A DNA stretch of 64,000 nucleotides from Saussurea involucrata (GCA_033807775.1 CM066325.1:17913301-17977300); one strand, 5' to 3'; counted from the first letter of the stretch, positions 1 through 11,043 are shown. Numbers and translations: made by a program. Notes: a model not told the origin generated them from the sequence alone.

Positions 1-123
1 ATTCATACAGCGGAAATATTATAAATAAAGTCTAAAAGTTTAAAAGTTTAAAAGTGCAGATTTCAATAATTCTCGATGCCCGCGCTTTGTGTGTGTACCG
101 TCAAGCCCGACTGCCGCTCGCAC

Positions 124-564
124 CTGAAATCACAACATATTGGGAAAAGGTAAGCTAAACGCTTAGTGAGTCCTACCACACACGCAGGTAGCAACCCCAC
201 GAATATCGCCCCTACTCGCAAGTAGGCAACATCACCATCACCACAAATATAAAACCACATAATGATAAATGTATAAATACGAACCTCGGTCCCACCGAGT
301 ACACCAAAATATATCGACACAAGCTCAGTCCCACCGAGCCCTCGGTCCCACCGAGTAAAGACATTGATACAAGCTCAGTCCCACCGAGCCCCCCAGTCCC
401 ACCGAGGTGTACACAAGAATAAATAATCCACATATAAATTCAACAAATCACAACTAGTTATCACATCCCAACTAGTTCACGTAAGCACATAATAACACGT
501 AATAACACGTAGCACAAAATAACAATATGCATGAAATTCCTAACTACGCGGTGAGAGAACTCAC
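124..564 (-). promoter_or_regulatory. Predicted intron inside gypsy 3' LTR (donor 564, acceptor 124)
   Basis: On the minus strand CGAG|GTGAGT begins at 564. The CTCACTA hairpin is at 170-151, and TTTCAG|G closes at 124. The same layout recurs at 7393-6881. Only sequence signals support splicing. Confidence 0.4.
284..407. repeat. Palindromic CTCGGTCCCACCGAG array in LTR
   Basis: Tandem copies of a 15-base perfect stem-loop (CTCGGT, loop CCC, ACCGAG) and a CTCAG variant. This copy has fewer units than the matching array at 7041-7236, so the array changes length quickly. It lies inside the predicted LTR intron. Confidence 0.85.
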
Positions 565-1941
565 CTCGTAAGCGCGCCTAGCTCACGAACAACAGTTCAA
601 GCTCCACCAATCCGGGATCACTTCCCAATACCTAAACGAATGTTAAAACGCATTAACACGAGGTCCGAACCCTAAAACATGACGCACGAACAATTGTCGC
701 TAAAACTACTTTTCTGTCTAACCAAACAGGTCTGTTCGGGACCTGTTCCGACCTCCCCAAACACAGAAAATCCTCAATCATATTACATCACCAGAAAGTG
801 CTCTGAGTTAGGGCTCCAAGGATATATTATACTCCTCCTAACGATTTTTCTACAGTTTAATACGGATTTTACAAAAACGGTTCGCAGAACAGCGAAAACA
901 GAACCTTTCAGTACAAAACGACGATTTGGCCTAAGCTACGTTCCGAACCAGTTTTTCCTCAAAACAGACAGAACTTAAAGGACTCGTAAACGGAACTTTT
1001 GGCACCAATTTCATCCCATTCCGACATTCCTAGCAGAAGTTACGCTCGATACAAAAACAGGGACAGAAAGGTAGTGATCACATGAAATCATAACTTAAAT
1101 CAAAACGGTTTAGATAAATGACAACGGTTTAGGGTTCCGCCAAGGTGGTTTAGGGTTTAGGCCGCGACCCTCACCCACTGCCACCTCCGGCAGTGGGGCA
1201 CGGCGGTGGCAGCGGCGGTGTTTTCCGGCGGCGGTCGCACACACACACGCAATCCGCACTACCCTCCCGCACCACCGTTCTTCTCTCTCTCGATCGTCCT
1301 AACATGCACCTACTCGCACCCACAACCGTACCAGCACTGCCATGGCCAGCCACCACAGCGGCGGCGTGCAGCGGCGGCCCCCCACCGCCGGCAGCCATGG
1401 CTGCGGCGGTGGTAGTGGCGGTTTGCTGCGTTTTGATAACCACACAACGGTACGAAAGAAAAATAAACGGGAATACCTCAACGAAGCCTACTTCCTCCTC
1501 TTTTCCGGCGAGAACGACCTTTTCCTTCCCTTTTTCCGGCAGCCCCTTGGCGGCAGCCTCCTCTCCCTCTCTTCTCCTTGCTAGCGATCACCTAACTCCC
1601 TCTCTCTCTCGGTTTCTTCCTCGCCGACCTCTCTCTCTCTCTCTTGCGCTCACTTCGCCGGCGACACCAAAGGGAAGGGAATGGGGAGAAGGACTAAGGG
1701 TTGTGGTGGTGGTGTGTTACTGTGAAACCGAAGGGAACAGGAAGGGGGAGGCGTCCTTTGGGCCGACCCCTTGCCAAACTTTGGGAAAAAGCCCCTAATA
1801 ACCCCTCAACTAATCATTTCCTTGCAAAAAAACCCAAAAGTTGACACATTTAACTTTTTGGTCCGATTCGACTAACCCCGCTAAATAAAATATTAGCAAT
1901 AATTAAATAAATAATAAAAAAACCGGGACACAGGCTTTACA

Positions 1942-1955
1942 ACTCTCCCCCGCTT
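1942..1955 (-). other. Polypurine tract of gypsy element
   Basis: Read on the minus strand it is AGCGGGGGAGAGT, directly beside the 3' LTR start at 1941. It would be the primer for plus-strand DNA synthesis. It begins only 3 bases after the pol stop codon. Confidence 0.85.
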
Positions 1956-1958
1956 GAA

Positions 1959-4900
1959 TTAGACTTCGTCCTCGAAGTCTTGACCGACGAAAAGCTCGGG
2001 ATAATTCTCACGCATCTCCGCTTCAGGCTCCCATGTCCACTCTGAACCCTTCCGGTGCTGCCATTGCACTTTCACTAACCCAATGACTTTGTTGCGCAGA
2101 TTTTTCGTCTTCCTTTCAATGACAGCTATCGGTTTCTCCACGTAGTTGAGCCTCTCGTCAATCTGAATGTCCTCGAGAGGGATCACTGCAGCCTCGTCCA
2201 CTACACACTTCCGCAATTGGGACACATGGAAGGTGTCGTGAATTAAGCTCAGTTCTTCAGGTAGCTCTAAACGGTAAGCTACTTTCCCCACGCGGGCGAT
2301 AATCCGGTACGGCCCAATATAACGAGGCCCTAGCTTCCCTCGCTTACGAAACCGGATCACCCCTTTCCAGGGTGAAACCTTCAACAACACATAATCGCCC
2401 ACCTGAAACTCCAAGTCTGATCGCCTTTTGTCAGCGTAGCTCTTCTGTCGACTCTGAGCAGTAACTAATCGATCTCGAACCACCTGAATCATCTCGGTCG
2501 TCTTCAACACAATGTCAGTGCTCCTTAACACCCGATGACCAACCTCGCCCCAACAAGCGGGCGTCCTGCACTTCCTACCGTACAACAACTCGTATGGCGG
2601 CATGCCAATACTAGAGTGGTAGCTGTTGTTGTAGGAAAATTCTGCTAGAGGTAGGTACTGATCCCAACTACCTCCAAAATCGATGACACAAGCTCGAAGC
2701 ATATCCTCAAGGGTCTGAATGGTTCGCTCGCTCTGTCCGTCCGTCTGTGGATGGAAGGTCGTGCTAAAGTGCAACCGTGTTCCCATCTCCGACTGGAACT
2801 TCTCCCAAAACCGGGAGGTAAAACGAGTGTCTCTGTCGGAGACAATCGAAACTGGCACTCCGTGCCTGGCCACGATCTCACGTACAAACACCTCCGCAAG
2901 CTTCTCCGCCGAGGAGCTTTCCCTGATGGCCAAGAAGTGAGCACTCTTGGTCAGACGGTCAACGATCACCCAAATGGCATCGTTCCCACGGGGAGTCCTT
3001 GGGAGTTTCGTTATGAAATCCATAGTAATCTTTTCCCATTTCCAAACCGGGACCTCCAACGGCTGCAATTTCCCATGTGGTCGTTGATGTTCCGCTTTGA
3101 CCTTCCGACAGGTCATACATACCTCAACACATCTAGAAACATCCCGCTTCATGCCGGGCCACCAATAACCTTCACACAAGTCTCTGTACATCTTTGTAGC
3201 TCCCGGGTGAATCGAGAACTTGGACTTATGTGCCTCATCCATTAGTACCTGCCGGTTCCCACCGATGAATGGAACCCAAACCCTACCATGTCGAGTTAAC
3301 AATCCCCGACTATCACGAACAAAATTCGGGATTTCCCCCGACACTCTCTCCCTCTTTGCATGTTCCTCCAAGACAGCCACCTCTTGAGCGCTTCCTATCG
3401 ACTCCAGGATAGGTGTAACCACTGTCAATCGCTGACATAAACCCCTCAATGGCTCACCGACCGGATGTCGGCTGAGTGCGTCCGCAACCACGTTCGCTTT
3501 ACCCGGGTGGTAAAGTATCTCGCAGTCATAATCCTTGACCACATCGAGCCGCCTTCGCTGACGCATATTAAGGTTCTGCTGACCCATCAAGTACTTGAGG
3601 CTCTTATGGTCAGTGTAGATCGTACACTTGACACCATAAAGATAGTGCCTCCAAATTTTAAGGGCAAACACTACCGCTCCCAACTCCAGGTCATGAGTCG
3701 GGTAATTTGCTTCGTGAGGCTTCAACTGCCTAGAAGCGTAGGCTATGACCTTGCCGCGCTGCATAAGCACGGCACCCAAACCCTGATGTGAGGCGTCACA
3801 ATATACTACCAAATCCTCCATGCCTTCGGGCAAGGTTAACACAGGAGCCTCGCACAAACGCCTGCGTAGCTCCTCGAACGCCTTCTGTTGTTCCTCACCC
3901 CAACTGAAAGCCGCAGATTTCTTCGTCAATCGTGTCATAGGCAACGCGATCTTGGAGAAATCCTGAATAAACCTTCGGTAATACCCCGCCAAACCTAGAA
4001 AGCTTCGCACCTCGGTAGGAGTCTTCGGCACCTCCCACCGCATCACCGCTGAAATCTTAGCTGGGTCGACTTTAATACCATCCCGATTCACGAGATGTCC
4101 TAGGAACTGGACCTCTCGTAACCAGAACTCGCACTTGGAAAACTTAGCGTATAACTTCTCTCGCCTCAATACTTCCAACACTTCTCGAAGATGCACCTCG
4201 TGCTCCTCCCTGGACTTTGAATACACCAGAATATCGTCGATGAACACAATCACCGATCGGTCCAACATCGGACTATACACTCGGTTCATGAGGTCCATGA
4301 ATGCTGTCGGTGCATTGGTGAGCCCGAAAGGCATCACCACGAACTCGTAATGACCGTACCGCGTACGGAAGGCCGTCTTCTCCGTGTCCTCACTCCTGAC
4401 CCGCATCTGGTGGTACCCCGACCGTAAATCAATCTTGGAGAACCACGAGGCCCCCTGAAGCTGGTCGAACAAATCGTTAATCCTTGGCAAAGGATAACGA
4501 TTCTTTACCATAAGCTTATTCAGCTCCCGGTAGTCTATGCACATCCGCTGCGACCCGTCCTTCTTCTTCACGAATAAGATAGGTGCTCCCCACGGCGAAC
4601 AGCTCGGTCTAATGAACTCCTTCTCGAGAAGTTCCTGCAACTGGGCGTACAGCTCTTTCATTTCTGGTGGAGCCAGGCGATAGGGTGCCTTGGCCACCGG
4701 AGCAGCACCCGGGATCAGATCGATCCGAAACTCTACCTGTCGTTCGGGAGGTATCCCCGGCAATTCCTCGGGAAACACATCGGTGAGCTCCCGTACAACA
4801 GGTACGTCTTCCGCAGACTCCTTCGCTTCCCCAACACGCGTGTCTATCACGTATGCCAAATATCCCTGCCCACTATGCTGAAGGTACCTCCGAGCTCTCG

Positions 4901-5336
4901 CAGCCGAACATATGGCCGTAGTCCGTCTAGACGAATCTCCCTGTACTAACAGTTCTCCCCCGCTTGGGGTTCGAACTCGCACTTGTTTGTGACGACAAAC
5001 AATCTCTGCTTCAAACTTATCCATCCAGTCCATGCCCACAATCACACAAAGTCCCCGCATGGCAATCGGGATCAGGTCAATAAGAAACCGCACTCCTGAG
5101 ATCTCTAAGGTATACCCGCGAAATACGTCCGTAACCGTCAAGGTCCTATCATCAGCCACCTCAACAACCAGAGGATGACTCAATCGTCCTACCACTCGGC
5201 CCAAACCCTCGCTAAAAGTGCGAGACACAAAAGAGTGAGTAGCCCCGCTATCAAACATTACAACCGCAGGCACTGAATTAACTAAGAACGTACTTGTCAC
5301 CACTTTATGCGTAGCTTGTGACTCCTCTACTCTCAA
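1959..5336 (-). CDS. pol: Gypsy pol polyprotein: protease, RT, RNase H, integrase, chromodomain
   Basis: An uninterrupted frame of about 1125 residues. Domains in order: aspartic protease (DSGA at residue 29-32); reverse transcriptase (about 215-400, active site FIDD at 365-368); RNase H (DAS near 514, DALSRH near 619); integrase with an HHCC zinc-binding segment (about 709-745) and catalytic D773, D834 and E870; a GPY/F-type segment near 1000; and a chromodomain-like C terminus (about 1065-1115, with WTWEPE). Together these copy element RNA into DNA and insert it. The listed first codon is TTG. The frame is open only from 5351, because a TGA at 5352-5354 separates it from gag in the same frame, so a functional protein would need read-through or fusion to gag. 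All catalytic residues I can locate are present. The gag zinc knuckle normally found upstream is missing. Confidence 0.95.
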   Translation of the reverse strand: MRVEESQATHKVVTSTFLVNSVPAVVMFDSGATHSFVSRTFSEGLGRVVGRLSHPLVVEVADDRTLTVTDVFRGYTLEISGVRFLIDLIPIAMRGLCVIVGMDWMDKFEAEIVCRHKQVRVRTPSGGELLVQGDSSRRTTAICSAARARRYLQHSGQGYLAYVIDTRVGEAKESAEDVPVVRELTDVFPEELPGIPPERQVEFRIDLIPGAAPVAKAPYRLAPPEMKELYAQLQELLEKEFIRPSCSPWGAPILFVKKKDGSQRMCIDYRELNKLMVKNRYPLPRINDLFDQLQGASWFSKIDLRSGYHQMRVRSEDTEKTAFRTRYGHYEFVVMPFGLTNAPTAFMDLMNRVYSPMLDRSVIVFIDDILVYSKSREEHEVHLREVLEVLRREKLYAKFSKCEFWLREVQFLGHLVNRDGIKVDPAKISAVMRWEVPKTPTEVRSFLGLAGYYRRFIQDFSKIALPMTRLTKKSAAFSWGEEQQKAFEELRRRLCEAPVLTLPEGMEDLVVYCDASHQGLGAVLMQRGKVIAYASRQLKPHEANYPTHDLELGAVVFALKIWRHYLYGVKCTIYTDHKSLKYLMGQQNLNMRQRRRLDVVKDYDCEILYHPGKANVVADALSRHPVGEPLRGLCQRLTVVTPILESIGSAQEVAVLEEHAKRERVSGEIPNFVRDSRGLLTRHGRVWVPFIGGNRQVLMDEAHKSKFSIHPGATKMYRDLCEGYWWPGMKRDVSRCVEVCMTCRKVKAEHQRPHGKLQPLEVPVWKWEKITMDFITKLPRTPRGNDAIWVIVDRLTKSAHFLAIRESSSAEKLAEVFVREIVARHGVPVSIVSDRDTRFTSRFWEKFQSEMGTRLHFSTTFHPQTDGQSERTIQTLEDMLRACVIDFGGSWDQYLPLAEFSYNNSYHSSIGMPPYELLYGRKCRTPACWGEVGHRVLRSTDIVLKTTEMIQVVRDRLVTAQSRQKSYADKRRSDLEFQVGDYVLLKVSPWKGVIRFRKRGKLGPRYIGPYRIIARVGKVAYRLELPEELSLIHDTFHVSQLRKCVVDEAAVIPLEDIQIDERLNYVEKPIAVIERKTKNLRNKVIGLVKVQWQHRKGSEWTWEPEAEMRENYPELFVGQDFEDEV

Positions 5337-5351
5337 TTGATGAACTCTACC

Positions 5352-5717
5352 TCAGACCGCCTCCATCACCGCAGCAAGTGAAGCATACTTCGCAGTACTC
5401 ACGAACTCCCTGATCTCGGTACGCAACATGTCCTTGTACTGCGTCACCTTCGTTTCCCCAGAAGCAGCATACTGAGGACAGAGTAGTGCCATTTTCGTGA
5501 ACTTTCGGTTCACCTCCTTTACAGTCTCCGCAGTCTGAGAGAGCTCCAAGAACTCCTTGGCAATCCTCTCCATCTCCACTAGAGTCACATACCCTTCACG
5601 AAAATGTACGACGAACTCCTCCCCGGTCCGAGTAGTGCGCTCGTTAAACATTAAAGCAGCAACACACCAGTCTTTCGCTCTGTCTCGCAACAGATTCACC
5701 ACGAAACGAACCTTCTA
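5352..5717 (-). pseudogene. gag: Gypsy gag remnant
   Basis: About 117 codons resembling the retrotransposon gag domain (LLRDRAKDW, then FVVHFREGYVTLVEME and EFLELSQ). The frame is bounded upstream by a TAG at 5715-5717 and ends at TGA 5352-5354, in the same frame as pol. The usual N-terminal half and the CCHC zinc knuckle between gag and protease are absent, so this looks like an internal deletion plus point decay. The element could move only with gag supplied by another copy. Confidence 0.8.
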
Positions 5718-6623
5718 GTTCGCAGGACAACCACCGGTAAGGAATGTGTGCTCTATAACCGATCCCGACTCTCTCGTTCGGGCTGCCCACCCGCAGGGGG
5801 TGGAATCGCCGCGCGGTTCCTTCTAGTGTTGACCATTCTAATAAAAAGAAATTTCAGAGAGTTATTAGCACAAATAACTCACCCTACTACGTTCACGCTC
5901 CACTCCTTGGCTTCCTCGTGACTTTCCCCGACTCGAGTATGGATCCTGTGCTTCAGATAGTAGGAGCTCTACTACTACCCTTCACACCTATCCTTACTCG
6001 TTCCGAGTCCTGTCCCGGGACGTCCAAGTAGTTGCTTACCACAAACAAACACATATGTCCACTCCGGCATATGTAAACACCTTTCCTAGCCGTTAGAAAG
6101 TCGTAACACCCCACTACCCTTGCTAGAACGGAACCCCCACTAACCCTGACGAGTCGCCTCGTAAACGCACAGTCGTATACAGTGAAACCAGATAGACATT
6201 CGAATATAAGATTCTATCCTACAACGGTTGGACTCAAACAAGAGCTGCGCAATAGAACTAAATCCAACATTCTAAGGCTATTCAGTTCCTACTGCATACA
6301 ACCTAAGGTGCATTCACTTAACAACCTATCGAGGCTAGCATGAGTTCATAATAGCAAGTAACAAGCATACGGCACCACAAAATCCACGTAAGCAATCTAA
6401 CATGCATACCCTATGCCTAGAAAGCAATAAATACACTAAGTGTTGTACCTTCCCAATTGGCGTCGGCTGACTGTACACACTGCGCCCACGATCACCGTTT
6501 CTCAAACGGGTTTTCTCCGTTCATTTATTTTTCTTTTTAAAGGGTCTTAATAAAAGAGAAAAATTTTCCATAGCCGCGACTTGAGACCAAACACACCGAG
6601 ATGTGCTTGATTCCCTCAAGTTG
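5718..6623 (-). other. Gypsy leader with traces of gag N terminus, no open frame
   Basis: Minus-strand bases 5760-5840 still translate to a Pro/Gly-rich stretch like the start of this kind of gag (PAGGQPERESRD), followed by a stop. The rest, up to the primer site, shows no coding frame I can support. Confidence 0.6.
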
Positions 6624-6636
6624 TGCTCTGATACCA
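6624..6636 (-). other. Primer binding site, tRNA-iMet type
   Basis: Minus-strand TGGTATCAGAGCA, the usual plant LTR-retrotransposon PBS, three bases from the LTR boundary at 6640. Confidence 0.93.
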
Positions 6637-6880
6637 AGTTGTAACGTCCCAAAAATTACAAGGAAATTTAAAATTTTAAAACTTGCATTTAATTATAAAA
6701 CAACCACCTTTTAATAAACCGTAACTCAATGATAGTTAATATCGTCAACTCAAACAGTCAACAGAATTCATACAGCGGAAATATTATAAATAAAGTCTAA
6801 AAGTTTAAAAGTGCAGATTTCAATAATTCTCGATGCCTGCGCTTTGTGTGTGTACCGTCAAGCCCGACTGCCGCTCGCAC

Positions 6881-7393
6881 CTGAAATCACAACATATTGG
6901 GAAAAGGTAAGCTAAACGCTTAGTGAGTCCTACCACACACGCAGGTAGCAACCCCATGAATATCGCCCCTACTCGCAAGTAGGCAACATCACCATCACCA
7001 CAAATATAAAACCACATAATGATAAATGTATAAATACGAACCTCGGTCCCACCGAGTACACCAAAATATATCGACACAAGCTCAGTCCCACCGAGCCCTC
7101 GGTCCCACCGAGTAAAGACATTGATACAAGCTCAGTCCCACCGAGCCCTCGGTCCCACCGAGTAAAGATAATACAATTGTACTAGCTCAGTCCCACAGAG
7201 CCCTCGGTCCCACCGAGCCCCCCAGTCCCACCGAGGTGTACACAAGAATAAATAATCCACATATAAATTCAACAAATCACAACTAGTTATCACATCCCAA
7301 CTAGTTCACGTAAGCACGTAATAACAGGTAATAACACGTAGCACAAAATAACGATATGCATGAAATTCCTAACTACGCGGTGAGAGAACTCAC
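6881..7393 (-). promoter_or_regulatory. Predicted intron inside gypsy 5' LTR (donor 7393, acceptor 6881)
   Basis: The sense strand reads CGAG|GTGAGTTC at 7393. The palindrome array (7236-7041) follows, then CTCACTA leading into the stem TAAGC/GCTTA (6927-6908), then a pyrimidine-rich run ending GATTTCAG|GTG at 6881. The hairpin ends 268 bp from the LTR 3' end. Splicing is inferred only. Confidence 0.45.
7041..7236. repeat. Palindromic CTCGGTCCCACCGAG array
   Basis: An expanded version of the array at 284-407, with extra units alternating CTCAGTCCCACCGAG and CTCGGTCCCACCGAG. Confidence 0.85.
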
Positions 7394-8773
7394 CTCGTAA
7401 GCGCGCCTAGCTCACGAACAACAGTTCAAGCTCCACCAATCCGGGATCACTTCCCAATACCTAAACGAATGTTAAAACGCATTAACACGAGGTCCGAACC
7501 CTAAAACATGATGCACGAACAATTGTCGCTAAAACTACTTTTCTGTCTAACCAAACAGGTCTGTTCGGGACCTGTTCCGACCTCCCCAAACACAGAAAAT
7601 CCTCAATCACATTACATCACCAGAAAGTGCTCTGAGTTAGGGTTCCAAGGATATATTATACTCCTCCTAACGATTTTTCTACAGTTTAATACGGATTTTA
7701 CAAAAACGGTTCGCAGAACAGCGAAAACAGAACCTTTCAGTACAAAACGACGATTTGTCCTAAGATACGTTCCGAACCAGTTTTTCCTCAAAACAGACAG
7801 AACTTAAAGGACTCGTAAACGAAACTTTTGGCACCAATTTCATCCCATTCCGACATTCCTAGCAGAAGTTACGCTCGATACAAAAACAGGGACAGAAAGG
7901 TAGTGATCACATGAAACCATAACTTAAATAAAAACGGTTTAGATAAATGACAACGGTTTAGGGTTCCGCCAAGGTGGTTTAGGGTTTAGGCCGCGACCCT
8001 CACCCACTGCCACCTCCGGCAGTGGGGCACGGCGGCGACAGCGGCGGTGTTTTCCGGTGGCGGTCGCACACACACACGCAATCCGCACTACCCTCCCGCA
8101 CCACCGTTCTTCTCTCTCTCGATCGTCCTAACATGCACCTACTCGCACCCACAACCGTACCAGCACTGCCATGGCCAGCCACTACAGCGGAGGCGTGCAA
8201 CGGCGGCCCCCCACCGCCGGCAGCCATGGCTGCGGCGGTGGTAGTGGCGGTTTGCTGCGTTTTGATAACCACACAACGGTACGAAAGAAAAATAAACGGG
8301 AATACCTCAACGAAGCCTACTTCCTCCTCTTTTCCGGCGAGAACGACCTTTTCCTTCCCTTTTTCCGGCAGCCCCTTGGCGGCAGCCTCCTCTCCCTCTC
8401 TTCTCCTTGCTAGCGATCACCTAACTCCCTCTCTCTCTCGGTTTCTTCCTCGCCGACCTCTCTCTCTCTCTTGCGCTCACTTCGCCGGCGACACCAAAGG
8501 GAAGGGAATGGGGAGAAGGACTAAGGGTTGTGGTGGTGGTGTGTTACTGTGAAACCGAAGGGAAGAGGAAGGGGGAGGCGTCCTTTGGGCCGACCCCTTG
8601 CCAAACTTTGGGGAAAAGCCCCTAATAACCCCTCAACTAATCATTTCCTTGCAAAAAAACCCAAAAGTTGACACATTTAACTTTTTGGTCCGATTCGACT
8701 AACCCCGCTAAATAAAATATTAGCAATAATTAAATAAATAATAAATAAATAAAAACGGGACACGGGCTTTACA

Positions 8774-9394
8774 GATGGACCCTCTTATAATTCCATAGGA
8801 ATCATTCAATCCCATGAGGAACTGAATAACTTTCTGATCTTGTTGAAATTTGATTATCTTTTGAGAGGCTCCACATTTACAGCCACAAGAACAAACAGGA
8901 GTCAAGCACAAAGAGTCGATGTCATCCCATAGCATCTTGATTTTGGTAAAATAGTCAGCTATATTGTTGTTTCCTTGAGACATCCCATATAGGTCTTTAT
9001 GTAGACCAAATAATTTTGCTCCATTATAAATTCCGTACCTCTCTTCGAGTTCCACCCAGATTTGGTAGGCAGAGTTGCAGTAGATCACACTTCTTGCAAT
9101 GTCCTTAGAAAGAGCACGAAGGATCCAAGAGATCACCATGTCGTTGCATCTACACCAACTGTTGAAAGTTGGGGAGGATGAATCTGGTTTTGGCAAAGAA
9201 CCATCGATGAGACACAATTTGTTTCTTGCTGATAGAGCTATGATCATAGACCGTTTCCAGTTTCCAAAACCCGTTCCATCAAAGGTATCACTAACTAATT
9301 TCATTCCAGGATGATCAGACGTTTGAAGATGAAAAGGGTTGTCTTGATCTTGATCACTAGTGGTGTTGGTGATTTTAGTGAAATCATCGGTCAT
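8774..9394 (-). pseudogene. gag: Copia gag N-terminal part, truncated by gypsy LTR
   Basis: Starts ATG at 9394. The first 70 or so residues match the plant copia gag N-terminal domain (NPFHLQTSDHPGMKLVS, then ALSARNKLCLIDGS). A central UBN2-like region follows (WVELEERYG, YFTKIKMLWDDID), and then CSCGCKCG, a cysteine cluster common in these gags. About 207 residues are native; the last 17 residues of the open frame come from gypsy LTR sequence. No zinc knuckle, protease or pol is present in the window. Confidence 0.88.
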
Positions 9395-9558
9395 TTTGTG
9401 TAATTGGATTCACAAAGGTAATAATGGGGTTGTTAGCTAAGCTATAACATGAGTTAGGAGGTGTGGAGTGCACACTCGTGTAAGCTAACTAGAACCCGGG
9501 ATTGTTGGACAGATAAAATTGGCGTGTTACAAAGTGGTTTTCAGAGCTGGGCGTCGGG

Positions 9559-9732
9559 GCCACTTTTGGCGCTACTTATCTAGCACGGGAAGTAGCGCCG
9601 GGCTCTGGAATGTTGCCCGCGCCCCTTTTGGGGCTACTTATCTAGCGCGGGAAGTAGCGTCGGGCTCTGGAATGTTGCCCGCGCCCCTTTTGGGGCTACT
9701 TATCTAGCGCGCGAAGTAGCGCCGGCGTCAGG
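9559..9732. repeat. GC-rich 62 bp minisatellite in copia leader
   Basis: Nearly three units (9559-9620, 9621-9682, 9683-9732). Each contains an inverted pair GCTACTT/AAGTAGC around TCTAGCGC. GC content is far above the surrounding DNA. Just upstream, 9529-9550 reads like an LTR end plus a decayed primer site (GTGTTACA, then GTGGTTTTCAGAGC), which hints at an inserted retroelement fragment. Confidence 0.8.
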
Positions 9733-10283
9733 GAATCTTTCTCACTTTGTAACTCTCAATTTTTGTAACCGATGCCATTAAGTCCACAATCAAATCTCAT
9801 TAAATGAGAGATTATTTCCTGATTCAATACAGTGTAGGTTACGATTATCTAAAGGTGTATAAGTATGAATCGATTAGTGCCTTAATCGAAACACCGAAAC
9901 AAAGAGATTGTCCCCTAGAGAATTTCGTGATACCCAGGCATATAGGGTCGAAATATCTCTTACGGAAAGCGAGCTCTCACGCGATATCTGCGTTTTATCC
10001 AAGCTATTCTACATCTCTTTCTCTCTCAACTTTTCGAATTCCTCCAACAAGTGGTTTTGTCATTGGTGACTTTAGGATCTGGAGTTCCTGTCATTTGAGA
10101 GAACCTTAGATCTGGAGAAATTCCAAGATTTCAACCGAACAAGGAGGAAGCCCTTAACTGATACGTGCTTCTGAGAGAGAGGATTGAAAAAAAACGATGA
10201 GGTATAACCTCCCTAAATCAGCGTCTTAGGGTTTTGTTCAGATTAAAGAGCCTAGCGAAGAAAACAAGAGTCGATGCAAGGTC

Positions 10284-10295
10284 GCTCTGATACCA
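10284..10295 (-). other. Primer binding site of the copia element
   Basis: Minus-strand TGGTATCAGAGC directly abutting the LTR end at 10296. Confidence 0.92.
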
Positions 10296-10549
10296 TGTGA
10301 AACCAAAATTAAACAGGCATGATGATGATAAGATGGAGAAGAAAGATGGAGAAATTTCCTTGATATATTTCTGTACATATTGAATTACAAGAGAGGATAT
10401 ATATATATACATATAGTTATCTAGATAAGGGCTAAAGAGAAAAGGAAAGAAAATATGATGTGAGAAAAACCAGGAGATATCATAGTTATGTACAGGTTGT
10501 TGTTGTACAAGTCTCATAGCCTACTGTACTAGTGTGAGAATCTCCAACA
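10296..10549 (-). repeat. 5' LTR of the split copia element (254 bp)
   Basis: The sense strand runs from TGTTGGAGATTC (10549) to GGTTTCACA (10296). It contains a TATA-rich run near 10397-10411 that fits a U3 promoter. The short length is normal for copia. Confidence 0.85.
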
Positions 10550-11043
10550 CGTGCCGTGCTTAAAGCTTGTGTCTCACGCCACGCTATGTTTGTGGCACGC
10601 CATGCTTAATGTGCGATCTTATATAACACGATATTTGATTTTCCTTTACATTTTTAATATCTTATTTGCTAGTTTTTAACATATAACCTAATTTAACTTG
10701 TTTATTGTCATTGACTCATCGATTAATAGTACAAAACATTTGTTTTTATATATAATATTATATAAAATATAGAGATTTGCCGCCATAAGTCACGCATTGA
10801 TAAACGCCATGGCCTCGCCATGACTCCTAAGGCTTGAGGTTTGGCCTCACCGCCACGCCACGCCTCACGTCATTTAGAACCTTGGATGTGCGGCATAATG
10901 CATCTCGAAATTAAAACTTAAAAAAATAATGTTGTTTAATGTTCAGTTTTATTATGGATTATATAATGTTAATTTTATGGTTGTAGCGTGGTTTTAAATC
11001 GCATATTAGATATATAAAATATAAGGTTAATATAATAAATTGG
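10550..11043. other. Intergenic repeat debris
   Basis: Contains CGCCACGCC/CACGCC-type dispersed repeat sequence at 10560-10610 and 10780-10880, otherwise AT-rich. I see no gene. Confidence 0.5.

Larger units (their letters stand above)
1..1941 (-). repeat. 3' LTR of the gypsy element (partial)
   Basis: Matches 6766-8773 almost base for base; about 126 bp of the LTR lie beyond the window start. It ends with TTACA at 1941, next to the purine tract. It carries an 11 bp duplication near 40-60 that the other LTR lacks, and fewer units of the CTCGGTCCCACCGAG array. Confidence 0.93.
1..8773 (-). mobile_element. Ty3/gypsy LTR retrotransposon, Tekay/Del-like chromovirus, left LTR cut by window edge
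   Basis: Two near-identical LTR copies flank a minus-strand interior with a tRNA-iMet-type primer site beside the right LTR, a gag remnant, an intact pol frame and a purine tract beside the left LTR. Order in transcription is 5' LTR (8773-6640), PBS, gag, pol, PPT, 3' LTR (1941-1). By eye I count roughly 25 substitutions across about 1.85 kb of aligned LTR, plus indels in a short repeat, so the insertion is fairly young. The right end lies inside a copia gag frame (8774 onward), so this is a nested insertion. The other flank is outside the window, so the target duplication cannot be checked. The lineage call rests on the C-terminal chromodomain-like segment of pol. Confidence 0.93.
6640..8773 (-). 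repeat. 5' LTR of the gypsy element (complete, 2134 bp)
   Basis: On the plus strand it starts TGTAACGTCC and ends TTTACA. It contains a pyrimidine-rich block (8380-8470, GA-rich on the sense strand) that resembles a plant 5' UTR. It also holds a predicted donor at 7393, the CTCGGT palindrome array, and a hairpin plus acceptor near 6908-6881. The long open frames inside it (for example 8022-8552) are low-complexity Pro/Ser sequence and probably not genes. Confidence 0.93.
8774..10549 (-). mobile_element. Ty1/copia retrotransposon, 5' part only, split by the gypsy insertion
   Basis: The 5' LTR (10549-10296), PBS and gag start are visible. The gag frame stops abruptly at 8774, where the gypsy LTR begins; the remainder should lie left of the window. 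It is therefore older than the gypsy copy. The leader between PBS and gag is unusually long (about 890 bp) and includes a GC-rich minisatellite, so foreign sequence may have entered it. Confidence 0.85.

Noticed and set aside
1193..1798. 201-codon open frame in the left LTR, repeated at 8022-8552
   Set aside because: It lies in LTR leader sequence, is low-complexity Ser/Pro/Thr and simple repeat, opposes element transcription, and has a different end in the second LTR.
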